This document shows, piece by piece, positions 5,328 through 6,033 of a DNA stretch of 6,033 bases. Source of the stretch: JBATTK01 sp049670505 (GTDB taxonomy: Bacteria; Bacteroidota; Bacteroidia; Flavobacteriales; Flavobacteriaceae); contig JBATTK010000008.1 of the NCBI GenBank assembly GCA_049670505.1, positions 1 through 6,033 on the forward strand, given 5' to 3'. A program made the position numbers and the translations under genes. The stretch's first letter is position 1. Each line of letters begins with the position of its first letter. The notes under the pieces are model-generated. The model was not told the origin of the DNA and searched no databases. It was given only the letters and a program-made list of their open reading frames with translations.

Positions 5328-6033
5328 GTGAAAGAGAATATCAAATTTTCAAATCTGGATAGGGCAAAAACCGTTCAAAAACTAGCTAAGGAAACCTATG
5401 ACCTTGTGGTTATCGGTGGCGGAATAACAGGTGGCGGAATTGCTTTGGACGCTGCCTCACGAGGTATGAAAGTAGCATTGATAGAGAAGAACGATTTTGC
5501 TTCGGGAACCAGTAGTAAATCTACTAAATTGATTCATGGAGGGCTGAGGTATCTAAAGCAATTCGACTTTTGGTTGGTGAAGGAAGTAGGTTCCGAACGC
5601 GCTATTGTACACAAATTGGCGCCGCATATTGTTCTTCCCGAAAAAATGTTGTTACCGCTTATAGAAAATGGTTCCTATGGTAAGTGGCTTACCTCCATAG
5701 GCTTAAAAGTATATGATATACTGGCACAGGTTACGGGTGACGATAAACGTAAAATGCTTGAGAAGAAAGAAGCGTTGAAGCTAGAGCCTTTATTGCCAAA
5801 AAAAATATTGAAAGGGGCGGGGTATTACGCGGAATATCGAACGGACGATGCCCGATTGACCATAGAGAACATAAAAACCAGTCTCCAATATGGGGCTTTG
5901 GCCTTGAATTATGCAGCGGTATCCGATTTCGTCTATGAAAATGAAAAAATCAGCGGGGTGAAAGTGGATGACGGTATTTCCGGAAAAGAGTTCACGATTA
6001 AAACAAAATATGTAATCAGCGCCGCTGGGCCTT
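5328..6033 (+). CDS. glpD: FAD-dependent glycerol-3-phosphate dehydrogenase, N-terminal part (runs off right edge)
   Basis: The aerobic GlpD flavoenzyme sits on the inner face of the membrane, oxidises sn-glycerol 3-phosphate to dihydroxyacetone phosphate and reduces quinone. The first 235 codons are present, roughly 40-45% of a usual 500-550-residue protein. The Rossmann FAD loop VVIGGGITGGG (27-37) is followed by the signature end ALDAASRG (39-46), the acidic strand end E53 (ALIEKNDFASG) that binds FAD ribose, SSKSTKLIHGGLRYL (62-76), and the family segment YRTDDARLTIE. The start is GTG at 5328: the only in-frame alternative upstream is TTG at 5292, just after the stop at 5289, and the first in-frame ATG lies inside the FAD fold. 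A purine-rich AAAAGA (5313-5318) lies about 10 bases before the GTG. No separate promoter or terminator is seen in the 47 bp after glpK, so co-transcription with glpK is likely. Truncation is by the window edge only. Confidence 0.95.
   Translation, partial: MKENIKFSNLDRAKTVQKLAKETYDLVVIGGGITGGGIALDAASRGMKVALIEKNDFASGTSSKSTKLIHGGLRYLKQFDFWLVKEVGSERAIVHKLAPHIVLPEKMLLPLIENGSYGKWLTSIGLKVYDILAQVTGDDKRKMLEKKEALKLEPLLPKKILKGAGYYAEYRTDDARLTIENIKTSLQYGALALNYAAVSDFVYENEKISGVKVDDGISGKEFTIKTKYVISAAGP

Noticed and set aside
1..6033. CRISPR array, tRNA, transposase, attachment site or defence system
   Set aside because: No regularly spaced repeats, cloverleaf-like sequence, terminal inverted repeats or defence-type domains were seen; genes are typical chromosomal housekeeping and metabolic genes.

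Overview
The window looks like ordinary chromosomal DNA from a Bacteroidota bacterium, most likely a marine member of the Flavobacteriaceae. This is inferred from three things: the protein sequences have a flavobacterial character; promoters match the Bacteroidota form (TTTG, about 19 bp, then TAnnTTTG) rather than -35/-10 boxes; and start codons generally lack a strong Shine-Dalgarno sequence. Base composition is moderately AT-leaning and even along the window. I see no mobile element, tRNA, rRNA, CRISPR array or other sign of horizontal transfer.

Layout: (1) Positions 1-429, minus strand: the N-terminal 143 codons of a CvpA-family multi-pass membrane protein, running off the left edge. (2) Positions 430-577: a divergent intergenic region with one Bacteroidota -7-like element on each strand and a perfect 10-bp palindrome next to the following start codon. 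(3) Positions 578-1253: two small genes one base apart, encoding a 118-residue protein of unknown function and a 105-residue antibiotic-biosynthesis-monooxygenase (ABM) fold protein. (4) Positions 1326-3734: a complete bifunctional penicillin-binding protein 1C (802 residues) with transglycosylase, transpeptidase and C-terminal BiPBP_C regions. (5) Positions 3735-3792: a short intergenic region holding the best promoter in the window. (6) Positions 3793-5280: glycerol kinase, followed after 47 bp by (7) the first 235 codons of the FAD-dependent glycerol-3-phosphate dehydrogenase, running off the right edge.

The last two genes form a glycerol catabolic unit: GlpK phosphorylates glycerol to sn-glycerol 3-phosphate, and GlpD oxidises that to dihydroxyacetone phosphate, passing electrons to the quinone pool. 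They appear to be transcribed from the promoter between PBP1C and glpK. PBP1C acts in periplasmic peptidoglycan synthesis and has no evident functional link to glycerol use. The 118-aa/ABM pair is the least understood part.

I found no convincing undescribed system. The points most worth a second look are the conserved-looking unknown protein paired with an ABM protein, the glpK promoter that decides its start codon, and the absence from glycerol kinase of residues used for allosteric control in E. coli.
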